Assembly: GCA_001542995.1 (NCBI GenBank)
Contig: LFLA01000024.1
Coordinates: 1 to 64,000 of the forward strand
DNA: 64,000 nt
Direction of reading: 5' to 3'
From: Nitrospina sp. LS_NOB
GTDB lineage: Bacteria; Nitrospinota; Nitrospinia; Nitrospinales; VA-1
Numbering within the stretch: the first letter of the stretch is position 1; each line of letters opens with the position of its first letter. The translations under genes were made by a program, and so were the position numbers. Below the pieces are notes generated by a model. That model searched no databases, had not been told where the DNA came from, and worked only from the letters and a program-made list of their open reading frames with translations. Below are positions 36,728 through 44,632 of this stretch, in pieces.

Positions 36728-37522
36728 TTATTTAATTCCCAATTCCTTTATCAACCGGGAAAGGTAGGAGCGCTGAACATCCAGAATCTGCGCGGCTTCA
36801 GTCCGGTTACCGCTGGTGGATTTAAGGGTGTTGGAAATAAAAGTTTGGCGAAACAAATCACTGGCTTTTTTGAGGGCAGACCCCGCATTGAGTTGAATAT
36901 GGGCTTGGGAAGTTTCAAAGGGAAACGCATCGGGGAGTAGCTCCTCCTCGTCCGATAAGACAATAGCCCGCTCCACCGAGTTTTCCAGTTCCCGGATGTT
37001 TCCCGGCCAGGAATAACTCATAAGGTGAGAGACCAAACCCTTGCCCGGCTTTTTGACGGGCTGGCCATCCGGGCTGTGCTTCTTGAGGAAAAAGGCTAGT
37101 AAGTCACGGATATCCTCGAGTTTTTCACGAAGCGGGGGCAGGGTTATTTTTATTACATTGATTCGATAAAACAGGTCCTGGCGGAAATTCCCTTCCTGGA
37201 CTTCTTTTTCCAAATCACGGTGTAGATAATGTTCTTTAAGCTTGCCAAACTCCTCTACACAATATCTACACCGTACCCAACAAATTTCTAGTTTGCGAAA
37301 CTTGAAAAAACTTTGCCATCAAATTGGCAAAGCGTTCCAAAACCTCAGTATTTGTTTTATCGAAGGTGGACCCATCCACCTTATCGAGAAACTGAACGAC
37401 ACCGATTACTTTTTTTTACCAATAATTAATGGAAAGCTGGCCATGGACTGAACAGGGAACCGCATTTTTTCACTGACTCCCTGCCAATCCATTTCACGGA
37501 ATATCCTGTTATTAAATCAAGG
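36728..37522 (-). pseudogene. sigma-54-dependent activator (GAF, AAA+, Fis), truncated
   Basis: The 3' part (36728-37210) encodes the end of the AAA+ domain (EGNFRQDLFYRINVIKITLP, SYSWPGNIRELENSVERAI) and a Fis-type helix-turn-helix (GNRTEAAQILDVQRSYLSRL). The 5' part (37275-37522) encodes half of a GAF domain (MASFPLIIG, VIGVVQFLDKVDGSTFDK, TEVLERFANLM) with a shift at the T8 run 37410-37417. Everything between, including the Walker A and GAFTGA region, is deleted and replaced by a 12-bp inverted repeat. The 5' end is cut by an IS1595 insertion. Confidence 0.85.
37217..37274. repeat. 12-bp inverted repeat at deletion junction
   Basis: ACGGTGTAGATA (37217-37228) and its exact complement (37263-37274) flank 34 bases. 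It lies precisely between the GAF and AAA+ remnants of the broken activator and looks like the scar of an excised or collapsed element. Confidence 0.7.
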
Positions 37523-38258
37523 GTCATGACCAGAACAGGGGGTTAGAAAGTATTCTAACCTCTTGTTATGAAAGCATTAAACCGTTATGCAAAGCGTTCA
37601 AAGATTTCAGAGGCCAAATTCCGGCAAATGATTCGCTATTTTGCCGTGGATCTGGATGCCTCTCAGATTACCAAACTCGTTGCTCTTAACCGCAAATCGG
37701 TCAATCGTTATCTTCGTGCAATCCGCGAACGTATCGCTGAATTCTGTGAAACTCAATCGCCTTTTTCCGGAGAAATCGAAGTGGATGAAAGTTACTTCGG
37801 AGCCTGGCTAAGTTAAAGGGAAAAGAGGTCGCGGTGCTTCGGGTAAAACCATCGTTTTCGGTGTTCTCAAACACCATGGAAAAGTTTATACAGAAATCGT
37901 CCCCGGTTGTTCCAAAGCCGCACTGCAAGCGGTTATCCGGGGTAAGGCCACTCTTGACAGTGTCATCTACCCGGATTGGGTGGCGTGGATACAATGGGCT
38001 TGTTGATGGGGGTTATGGAAAACATCTTCGTGTCGATCATGGACGCAATGAGTTTGCCAGGGGCTCGACACACGTTAATGGCATTGAGGGGTTTTGGGGC
38101 TTCTCCAAAACTCGCCTGTCCAGGTTTCGTGGCATGAGCAAATCCACTTTTTATTTGCATCTCAAAGAATGTGAGTTCAGGCTCAATCATCGCGGTCAGG
38201 ACCTCTACAAAATCCTGATCACAATGATTAAAAACCAGCCTCTGTTCTGGTCATGACC
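37523..38258 (+). mobile_element. IS1595-family (ISXO2-like) insertion sequence, inactive
   Basis: The ends are inverted copies of GGTCATGACCAGAACAG (37523-37539 and complement at 38242-38258) enclosing one degenerate transposase gene; total 736 bp. No 8-bp target duplication is seen (left flank AAATCAAG, right flank TTTAAAAA), so one side has probably been rearranged since insertion. Confidence 0.85.
37568..38256 (+). pseudogene. IS1595-family transposase, two frameshifts
   Basis: The N-terminal helix-turn-helix (FRQMIRYFAVDLDASQITKL, NRKSVNRYL) and the DDE-type start GEIEVDESYFGA read in frame to about 37803. A shift then leads to KGKRGRGASGKTIVFGVLKH and CSKAALQAVIRGKATLDSVI. After YPD a one-base insertion moves to the last frame (WRGYNGLVDGGYGKHLRVDH, NEFARGSTHVNGIEGFWGF, STFYLHLKECEFRLNHR). 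All domains are recognisable, so decay is recent. Confidence 0.88.
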
Positions 38259-38526
38259 TTTAAAAAATATTCTGGAATCGTAAAAATGGAAAAACCTAGT
38301 TTAATTCTCTTGCCAAAATAACATCGTAAAAATGGTAAAATCAAACCGACTATCCTTCAAAAGAGATATTAATTTCTCCAGCCCTTCGCATCCGGTTACA
38401 GATGAAGGCGGGAGTTCAGAGTGAGTCATTGAAAATTTTGCTGACTTTGTGTTACATTTCCACCTCAGCCTTCATGCCCCGGATGGGTACTATATTCCGG
38501 GTCCAGCAAGAGCAAAAACCTAGAGT

Positions 38527-38613
38527 GCCGGAGTGGTGAAATTGGTAGACGCACAGGATTCAAAATCCTGCGAGGGCAACCTCGTGTCGGTTCGATTCCG
38601 ACCTCCGGCACCA
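38527..38613 (+). tRNA. tRNA-Leu(CAA)
   Basis: An 87-nt class II tRNA with acceptor stem GCCGGAG/CTCCGGC and anticodon arm CAGGA-TTCAAAA-TCCTG (anticodon CAA). The variable arm is GAGGGCAACCTC, and the T arm is GTCGG-TTCGATT-CCGAC. The 3' CCA is encoded (38611-38613), unlike tRNA-Val in this window. Confidence 0.95.
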
Positions 38614-38755
38614 CCCTCTGACGAGGGAGGTTGTGATATCCCCGTCCTTAACTTCATGCCACTGTTATATCTCCTTCCAAAAATTTTATGCCCCAGATGG
38701 ATATATTTTGATAGGCTTTAGCTCGTTTATTTCAAACCCTTTTCGAGAAAAATCA

Positions 38756-39076
38756 ATGAGCGATTCTCACAGCCCCGAAGCCAAAGCCTACTGGAAAGAA
38801 AATATCCGGCTCGTCCTTTCCCTTCTATCCGTCTGGTTCATCGTCTCCTTTGGCATGGCAATCCTGTTTGTCGATGCCCTCGATAACATCCGTTTCTTCG
38901 GCTTCAAGCTAGGCTTCTGGATGGCGCAACAGGGTTCCATTTTTAGTTTCGTCATCCTCATCTTCATCTATGTCTACAAGATGAACAAACTCGACCATAA
39001 ATATGGCGTGGATGAGGACCAGGACCATTTTGCCCCTGACGACTCTTATTACCACGATCAGGAGTCTGAAAAATAA
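38756..39076 (+). CDS. DUF4212 small subunit of a sodium:solute symporter
   Basis: A 106-residue membrane protein with two helices (about residues 20-45 and 60-80). The family pattern is AKAYWKENIRLVLSLLSVWF, FGFKLGFWMAQQGSIF and VYKMNKLDHKYGVDED. ATG 38756 is chosen because the product then starts at the family N-terminus; upstream in-frame codons lie in the tRNA trailer. DUF4212 genes characteristically precede the SSS permease next door, 2 bases downstream here. Confidence 0.9.
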   Translation: MSDSHSPEAKAYWKENIRLVLSLLSVWFIVSFGMAILFVDALDNIRFFGFKLGFWMAQQGSIFSFVILIFIYVYKMNKLDHKYGVDEDQDHFAPDDSYYHDQESEK

Positions 39077-39078
39077 AT

Positions 39079-40860
39079 ATGGATGTTCAGACACTCACTT
39101 TTATTTTTGTTGGCACCACCTTCGCGCTTTATATCGGCATCGCCATCTGGGCGCGGGCCGGGACTACCGACGATTTCTATGTCGCAGGCGGTGGCGTTCC
39201 GCCACTCGCCAACGGCATGGCGACCGCCGCCGACTGGATGTCTGCCGCGTCTTTCATCTCCATGGCAGGGATCATCTCTTTCATCGGCCGCGATGGCGCC
39301 GTCTACTTGATGGGATGGACAGGCGGTTATGTTTTGCTGGCGTTATTGCTGGCGCCCTATTTGCGCAAGTTCGGTAAATACACCGTTCCCGATTTTGTTG
39401 GGGATCGTTATTATTCCGACATTGCCCGGGGGGTCGCTGTTGTTTGTGTTTTATTTGTTTCGTTCACCTATGTGGCGGGCCAGATGCGCGGGGTAGGAAT
39501 CGTTTTCTCCCGTTTTCTCGAAGTGGAAATCACCACCGGTGTTTTAATTGGCATGGCCATCGTATTTTTTTATGCCGTGCTTGGCGGCATGAAAGGAATC
39601 ACCTACACCCAGGTAGCGCAGTACTGCGTTTTGATTTTTGCGTTTCTGGTTCCTGCCATCTTCATATCGGTGATGATGACAGGGAACCCCGTTCCGCAAT
39701 TGGGATTCGGCAGTACTCTGGTTGATGGCTCCAACACCTACCTTCTGGACAGGCTCGATCAGTTATCTGAAGAACTTGGATTTGCGGCTTATACAGCGGG
39801 AAATAAATCGACCATTGATGTGTTCTTCATCACCGCCGCGCTCATGGTGGGCACTGCCGGGCTGCCCCACGTCATAGTAAGATTCTTCACCGTTCCCAGA
39901 GTACGAGATGCCCGCATCTCTGCGGGGTATGCGCTGATGTTTATCGCCATACTCTATACCACGGCTCCGGCATTGGCCTCTTTTGCCCGGGTTAATCTCA
40001 TCAACACCGTTAACAATGCCGAATATCAGGCAACGCCTGCATGGTTCAAGAACTGGGAGAACACCAACCTCATCGCCTGGGTCGATAAAAATCAAGACGG
40101 GAAGATCCAGTATTCTTCGGGAAAAGCATTCAGCGGGAAACCACAGTTTCTGGAAGTACGCGGCCCTGAAGGTGAACGAAAAATTTCTAATTCACCGACC
40201 GATAATGGCAACGAGCTCTATATCGACCGCGACATCATGGTTCTGGCCAATCCGGAAATCGCCAACCTGCCCAACTGGGTGATCGCGCTGGTCGCGGCAG
40301 GAGGGCTTGCCGCAGCACTCTCCACCGCCGCAGGATTGCTGCTGGTCATCTCCACCTCCATTTCTCACGATCTTTTGAAAAAAATGTTCTTGAAGAATAT
40401 TACCGACAAGCAGGAACTCCTTTTTGCCCGCATGTCGGCGGCACTGGCCATCACCATCGCTGGATATTTTGGCATCCACCCACCCGGATTTGTCGCGCAG
40501 GTAGTGGCGTTTGCCTTTGGCCTCGCAGCTTCGTCATTCTTCCCGGCTATTTTGATGGGAATCTTTTCGAAACGCATGAACCGAGAAGGGGCCATCGCTG
40601 GAATGGTGACAGGACTCGCCTTCACCGCCGGCTACATTAGTTATTTTAAGTTTATCAACCCCTCGGCAAACTCAGCGGAAAACTGGTGGTTCGGAATTTC
40701 ACCAGAAGGAATCGGAACTTTGGGGATGGTGTTTAATTTCGTAATCGCTATTCTGGTCAGCCGCGTCACCGCTCCACCGCCGGATGAGATCAGAGATATT
40801 GTGGATGACATTAGAATCCCGAAAGGCGCTGGCGCTTCGTATCACCATTTAGAGTCTTAA
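39079..40860 (+). CDS. sodium:solute symporter, DUF4212-associated type
   Basis: An SSS-family permease of 593 aa with about 13 helices. Signatures include VAGGGVPPLANGMATAADWM, ASFISMAGIISFIGRDGAVY, FVGDRYYSDIARGVAVVCVL and AALSTAAGLLLVISTSISHD. It belongs with ActP-like and VC_2705-type carriers, so a short carboxylate such as acetate is a possible substrate. The loop near residues 325-390 contains an EF-hand-like segment DKNQDGKIQY. Confidence 0.9.
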   Translation: MDVQTLTFIFVGTTFALYIGIAIWARAGTTDDFYVAGGGVPPLANGMATAADWMSAASFISMAGIISFIGRDGAVYLMGWTGGYVLLALLLAPYLRKFGKYTVPDFVGDRYYSDIARGVAVVCVLFVSFTYVAGQMRGVGIVFSRFLEVEITTGVLIGMAIVFFYAVLGGMKGITYTQVAQYCVLIFAFLVPAIFISVMMTGNPVPQLGFGSTLVDGSNTYLLDRLDQLSEELGFAAYTAGNKSTIDVFFITAALMVGTAGLPHVIVRFFTVPRVRDARISAGYALMFIAILYTTAPALASFARVNLINTVNNAEYQATPAWFKNWENTNLIAWVDKNQDGKIQYSSGKAFSGKPQFLEVRGPEGERKISNSPTDNGNELYIDRDIMVLANPEIANLPNWVIALVAAGGLAAALSTAAGLLLVISTSISHDLLKKMFLKNITDKQELLFARMSAALAITIAGYFGIHPPGFVAQVVAFAFGLAASSFFPAILMGIFSKRMNREGAIAGMVTGLAFTAGYISYFKFINPSANSAENWWFGISPEGIGTLGMVFNFVIAILVSRVTAPPPDEIRDIVDDIRIPKGAGASYHHLES

Positions 40861-40916
40861 GCCGTCCTAATCCTTTTCCTCCAAATTTTTCTGGAGATCA
40901 GATTCAAAATCAGACT

Positions 40917-41046
40917 GATTGTTTTTTAGTAACAATAAAAAATGGTGCTGAGGCTTTACCGGGCATATTTTTCAACATATCGTGCAGGGTGACACAATAC
41001 CTACCACCTTTTCATTTTCGATTACTGGAATATGACACAACCTTAT
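40917..41046 (-). pseudogene. second CBS-domain fragment, frameshifted
   Basis: CHIPVIENEKVVGIVS reads in one frame. After a two-base insertion, LHDMLKNMPGKASAPFFIVT continues, together making the second half of a CBS motif and its C-terminal tail. No start or first motif remains. Confidence 0.6.
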
Positions 41047-41260
41047 GCTTGTAAAAATAAGGCGCGAAATAGCGTACGTCGGGATCAAACATATAGGGTT
41101 CAAACGCGATGGTGGACCCATAAATTTCAGGATTGTTTTCCACAACCTGGCAAAAGTAATGACGTTAATGGATGCTTCCCCAAATAAAGACAGTTTTGAA
41201 AGAATGTTAAATAGGGCACTCCCTAAATATGGGGCAACCAAGGAGATGTTTGAAGAATAA
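41045..41260 (+). CDS. hypothetical protein (71 aa), doubtful
   Basis: A 71-codon frame ending 12 bases before the next start. The C-terminal half (FRIVFHNLAKVMTLMDASPN, SFERMLNRALPKYGATKEMF) looks protein-like and may be the tail of a larger lost gene. No ribosome site precedes the ATG. Family not recognised. Confidence 0.3.
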   Translation: MLVKIRREIAYVGIKHIGFKRDGGPINFRIVFHNLAKVMTLMDASPNKDSFERMLNRALPKYGATKEMFEE

Positions 41261-41272
41261 GGGAGAATATTT

Positions 41273-41479
41273 GTGAATATAAGAAAAGGGGTAAAAAGGC
41301 TGTGCGTTATTGGTTCTGTGTTTTGGTTTATCTTTGTCTCCTATGGGGCAACCCTCGTTGCGCCACCAAAGGAGATATTTTGGGTAGTATCTTTGGTCAT
41401 TGGACTTATTGGTATATGGGGGCTTTTTTATACGGGGTGTTGGGTCTGGGCTGGGTTTAGTGGAAAGGATTCAAAATAA
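41273..41479 (+). CDS. small membrane protein (68 aa)
   Basis: A GTG start preceded by GGGAGA at good spacing. Two hydrophobic helices (about residues 9-27 and 34-58) and a basic N-terminus are seen (MNIRKGVKRLCVIGSVFWF; SLVIGLIGIWGLFYTGCWVW). Function unknown. Confidence 0.55.
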   Translation: MNIRKGVKRLCVIGSVFWFIFVSYGATLVAPPKEIFWVVSLVIGLIGIWGLFYTGCWVWAGFSGKDSK

Positions 41480-41634
41480 GGAGAATTTAATCACTTATTA
41501 ATACTTTAAACTAGGAAATTCCGATTTATTTAAAAATAACAAAAAACAGTTTTATACCATGGTAAATACATGTATCGGTTTTCAAGTTTAAGTTTTCATA
41601 AATTAAGGACGGTTTTCAAAGACCCCTCATTGTT

Positions 41635-42075
41635 ATGAAAAAATCCAGCCTCATTTCCATTCTCCCACAGATTCTCCTGAGTCATAAGGAATGGTTTGAA
41701 TCAAAAGGCAAGGACGGCATATTTGCCGATCTCAGCGGCGAAGATTTAAGGGAAAGCAATTTTAAAAATGCTGTTCTGGTGGAGGCCAATTTGCAAGGCT
41801 CTGACCTTCGTGGAGCCAATTTTGAAAATGCCGACCTCAGGGGGGCCAACTTGCAAGACGCCCAATTGCAAGGCGCCTGCCTGAAAAACGCAAACTTTGA
41901 AGAAACCGACTTGATGTGGGCCGATCTGGAGAACGCCGACCTGCAAAACACCCGCCTGGGTGGGGCTTATCTTCAAGGCGCCAACCTGCAAAACACCTGC
42001 GTCACTGATTTGCAACTAGAGGCTACCCTCACCGATGAGGACACCCAGCTTCCCCACTCGGCGTGGGGCCAATGA
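41635..42075 (+). CDS. pentapeptide-repeat protein, paralogue A
   Basis: A 146-residue protein. After a ~30-residue helical N-terminus (LPQILLSHKEWFESKGKDG) come about 18 tandem A(D/N)LXX units (ANLQGSDLRGANFENADLRG and on), which form a right-handed quadrilateral beta-helix. Members can mimic DNA or bind diverse partners; the role here is unknown. The last residues (SAWGQ) are encoded by a family 2 repeat. A paralogue lies at 59867-60322. Confidence 0.88.
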   Translation: MKKSSLISILPQILLSHKEWFESKGKDGIFADLSGEDLRESNFKNAVLVEANLQGSDLRGANFENADLRGANLQDAQLQGACLKNANFEETDLMWADLENADLQNTRLGGAYLQGANLQNTCVTDLQLEATLTDEDTQLPHSAWGQ

Positions 42076-42130
42076 GCAATAGCTCTCTAGCTAGAAAAAG
42101 TCTCTCGGCTTAACGAATAATTGCCTATTT
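42052..42130. repeat. family 2 intergenic repeat
   Basis: CCCACTCGGCGTGGGGCCAA, TGAGCAATAGC, AAAAAGTCTCTCGGCTTAAC and GAATAATTGCC. It overlaps the 3' end of the pentapeptide gene. Confidence 0.65.
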
Positions 42131-42147
42131 CCTGTGGAGGAACTCCA

Positions 42148-42900
42148 CTAAAAATCGGCAACTCGCTCCACGAGCACTGGTTGATCTATGAAGGGATTAC
42201 GGTTTCCCTGGATGACTTCTATCAGGTCATTGCGTTTTTCCTCCCACTCATCAGGAGGATCTTCAAAATGCCACATGCGCAATGAGTTTTCCAAATTCTC
42301 ATCCAAAGGAATTTTATATTGAAACGACATATATAAATACGCCCGGGACGCATTACCCCGAATCTCTTTTCTGAGCATGCCTTCCTTTTCGCAATAACGG
42401 TATTCCCACATACCGGAAAATTCCTTTGTCACAACAGGAGTTGGCGGTTCTTCAATCATGGGAAAAATGTTATGCATGTCGGATTCTCTGGTTTTAAATT
42501 TTGGCGAAATTTCCGAGCAACATTGGGTCCCCTTGATTTTTTCCCCACCGGGGCGCGTACACAGAGTCTTGTTCCAGCACTTTAATGATCGAGCAAAAAC
42601 ATTTGGCGGCATCAAAGAGGCCCAGATCAGCCTTTGCGGCTTGTCTTTTTCGAAAACCGGCTTGCCATTACACAAATTGGGAAAGACCTGTTTTAACCTG
42701 TCAAACACGCAACCGCAATGGAATGTGCGTTGCTTTGTGGATGTCAGGTAGATTTTTTGGAGTTGCCTGCGTGAAATTTCACTGCTGACCAAAGTTGAAG
42801 GTTGAAACAGATCACGGTTCAACTGTTGCGACATTCCAGGAATGGGAATTCCAAAAACTATCATCGCCAAACAGATTGCCGTTACGAATTTGGTTCGCAT
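42148..42900 (-). CDS. endonuclease I family protein lacking the Glu-His site
   Basis: A secreted protein of 250 aa with a signal peptide (about residues 1-24) and the EndA/Vvn framework: RRQLQKIYLTS, RTFHCGCVFDRLKQ, GTQCCSEISPKFKTRESDMHN, GNASRAYLYMS, WEEKRNDLIEVIQGNRNPFID. The Asn in DMHN (Asn144) that helps bind metal is present. At the place of the catalytic WEHVVP segment it reads WASLMPP, so the general-base His and neighbouring Glu are Ala94 and Ser95. It may be inactive as a nuclease or have another role. Confidence 0.88.
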   Translation of the reverse strand: MRTKFVTAICLAMIVFGIPIPGMSQQLNRDLFQPSTLVSSEISRRQLQKIYLTSTKQRTFHCGCVFDRLKQVFPNLCNGKPVFEKDKPQRLIWASLMPPNVFARSLKCWNKTLCTRPGGEKIKGTQCCSEISPKFKTRESDMHNIFPMIEEPPTPVVTKEFSGMWEYRYCEKEGMLRKEIRGNASRAYLYMSFQYKIPLDENLENSLRMWHFEDPPDEWEEKRNDLIEVIQGNRNPFIDQPVLVERVADF

Positions 42901-42941
42901 AAAGCTATTATATCATTTTAGAACACCTGCCATTTACCGAT

Positions 42942-44558
42942 TCAGGATCTCAATTTAAAAATATTTATGGTGTCTAGTGCATTAAGGTGGGAATAGGTCC
43001 AGACTTTTTCAAACCCAGAGTTGGCTTGTAAAAATCTGGATTCGGGATAAGTCGTATAGGGGTATAGAAAATAAATATTTGTGTTCTTATCGATCTTCAA
43101 CAATTGCTTGCGGGTTTTATGATATCGGGATCGGGGCCATAAGGAGTTTTTATCCCCCGCTAACCTTTTGGAAATATTTTTCCATTCTAAAATAGGAACT
43201 ATGGTTATTGCGGGGTTTTTCCAAAGAAATACTTCCATACCCTCCGGTGGATTGCCGGGCTTTTGGGGAACAAATACCAAAAGGTTGGACTTCGTGGCCT
43301 GTTTCTTTAAAAACTCCGCTGCTTCGCGAACCCCGTATCCTGAATTATTTCCACTTAGATACAGCATCCGATCCAATTCATGAACTGGAGCCTTTACAGG
43401 ATTAGTCCCCATTTTTTTAATAAAATCCATTCCGTCAATAGTTAGAAGAACAACAAAGAATGCTGAGAGTAGTTGTTGCTTTAAAAAAATTCCCTTCGGA
43501 TTATTCGCTTCCTTAATTCGGTTTTGCATAAACTCCAAAAGAAGACAAGCTGATCTTGCAGCAAGGATTATTATCGGAGCAATAAGAAATATAAAATACC
43601 TTGAAAAAAAACCACTGGTTATTAAGATAATCAGGATTGTTGGAAATCCGGCCCAAAAGACAAAAAACAAGCTCTTTTTGTCTTTCTTTAAAATAGAATA
43701 CCAAATCGCATATACCGAAAGGATGATAATTGGAGTCGGGAAGTACACTAATAAAAAGCTCAGCACAATTTTTCCATTTCCAATCCAAATATCCAACGGG
43801 AAAGCAGCCCATTGCTCACCTGTTAAAAACAACAAAGGTAGCCGAAGAGGTTTAGCAGGGTGAAAATAGCCGATCTCTTTTCCAAGCCCATATAGAATCA
43901 GAACAAAGAAGCCAAAGATCAGGATTGGATATACGTAAAATACTTTGAAGTTGACCTTTTTTTCGTCTTTAAAAAAATAAGGCGCAACAAGGGCTGGAAG
44001 GAAATATATGAGCGCTGTGAATTTAGTATAAAACGCCAAACCGGCCACAGTGCCTGGAAGGAGACCTCCTCCCCTATAATCTCCATGCGCCATTCTGACG
44101 GAAAGATAAATTAACCAGATTCCCAACGCGTTTAATAAACTATCGACCATGGCCAGCCGCTCGAAGAAATACGGAAATGGGCAGATCAAATAAAGGAGCG
44201 CAGCCATCCATGCTGTGGCAGGGGGATAGCATAGTCTGGTTAAATGGTAGATTCCCACTAATGAGGCAAGGCCCGATATGACCGATACCGCCCGTCCTGC
44301 CAAAAGTGGATCATCCACCACCTGAAAGGCTAAAACACATAACCAAATGTAGAGAGGATGCTTCCCTTCCATTCTGAACAGGTTTATCTCTCCCGGATCA
44401 TCGGTTAACACCTGGGCAATTCTAAGATAAATTGACTCGTCAGTAAAAATCGGAAAAAGAGCGAGGTGATAAAATCGAGTGAACAAATAAAAAATAGAAA
44501 GACAACAGAATAAAAGAATTGGAACAGGAGTTCTAAAAATTTTAACTGATTTATCCAT
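42942..44558 (-). CDS. ArnT/PMT-type (GT39/GT83) glycosyltransferase
   Basis: An integral membrane glycosyltransferase of 538 aa with about 11-12 helices. The first periplasmic loop has the acidic pair of the family active site (FPIFTDESIYLRIAQ). Such enzymes transfer sugars from polyprenyl-phosphate donors to lipids or proteins on the outer face. It lies in a run with an O-antigen-ligase-like and a YfhO-like gene, suggesting surface glycan or glycolipid work. Low-GC stretches and AT-rich codons differ slightly from the housekeeping genes. Confidence 0.8.
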   Translation of the reverse strand: MDKSVKIFRTPVPILLFCCLSIFYLFTRFYHLALFPIFTDESIYLRIAQVLTDDPGEINLFRMEGKHPLYIWLCVLAFQVVDDPLLAGRAVSVISGLASLVGIYHLTRLCYPPATAWMAALLYLICPFPYFFERLAMVDSLLNALGIWLIYLSVRMAHGDYRGGGLLPGTVAGLAFYTKFTALIYFLPALVAPYFFKDEKKVNFKVFYVYPILIFGFFVLILYGLGKEIGYFHPAKPLRLPLLFLTGEQWAAFPLDIWIGNGKIVLSFLLVYFPTPIIILSVYAIWYSILKKDKKSLFFVFWAGFPTILIILITSGFFSRYFIFLIAPIIILAARSACLLLEFMQNRIKEANNPKGIFLKQQLLSAFFVVLLTIDGMDFIKKMGTNPVKAPVHELDRMLYLSGNNSGYGVREAAEFLKKQATKSNLLVFVPQKPGNPPEGMEVFLWKNPAITIVPILEWKNISKRLAGDKNSLWPRSRYHKTRKQLLKIDKNTNIYFLYPYTTYPESRFLQANSGFEKVWTYSHLNALDTINIFKLRS

Positions 44559-44632
44559 TTAGCTGGTTTTGAACTTAGTCATTTAGAAGAATAAGGTCGA
44601 TAGCTGAAACATTCTGGACATTCCCAAAGCTA

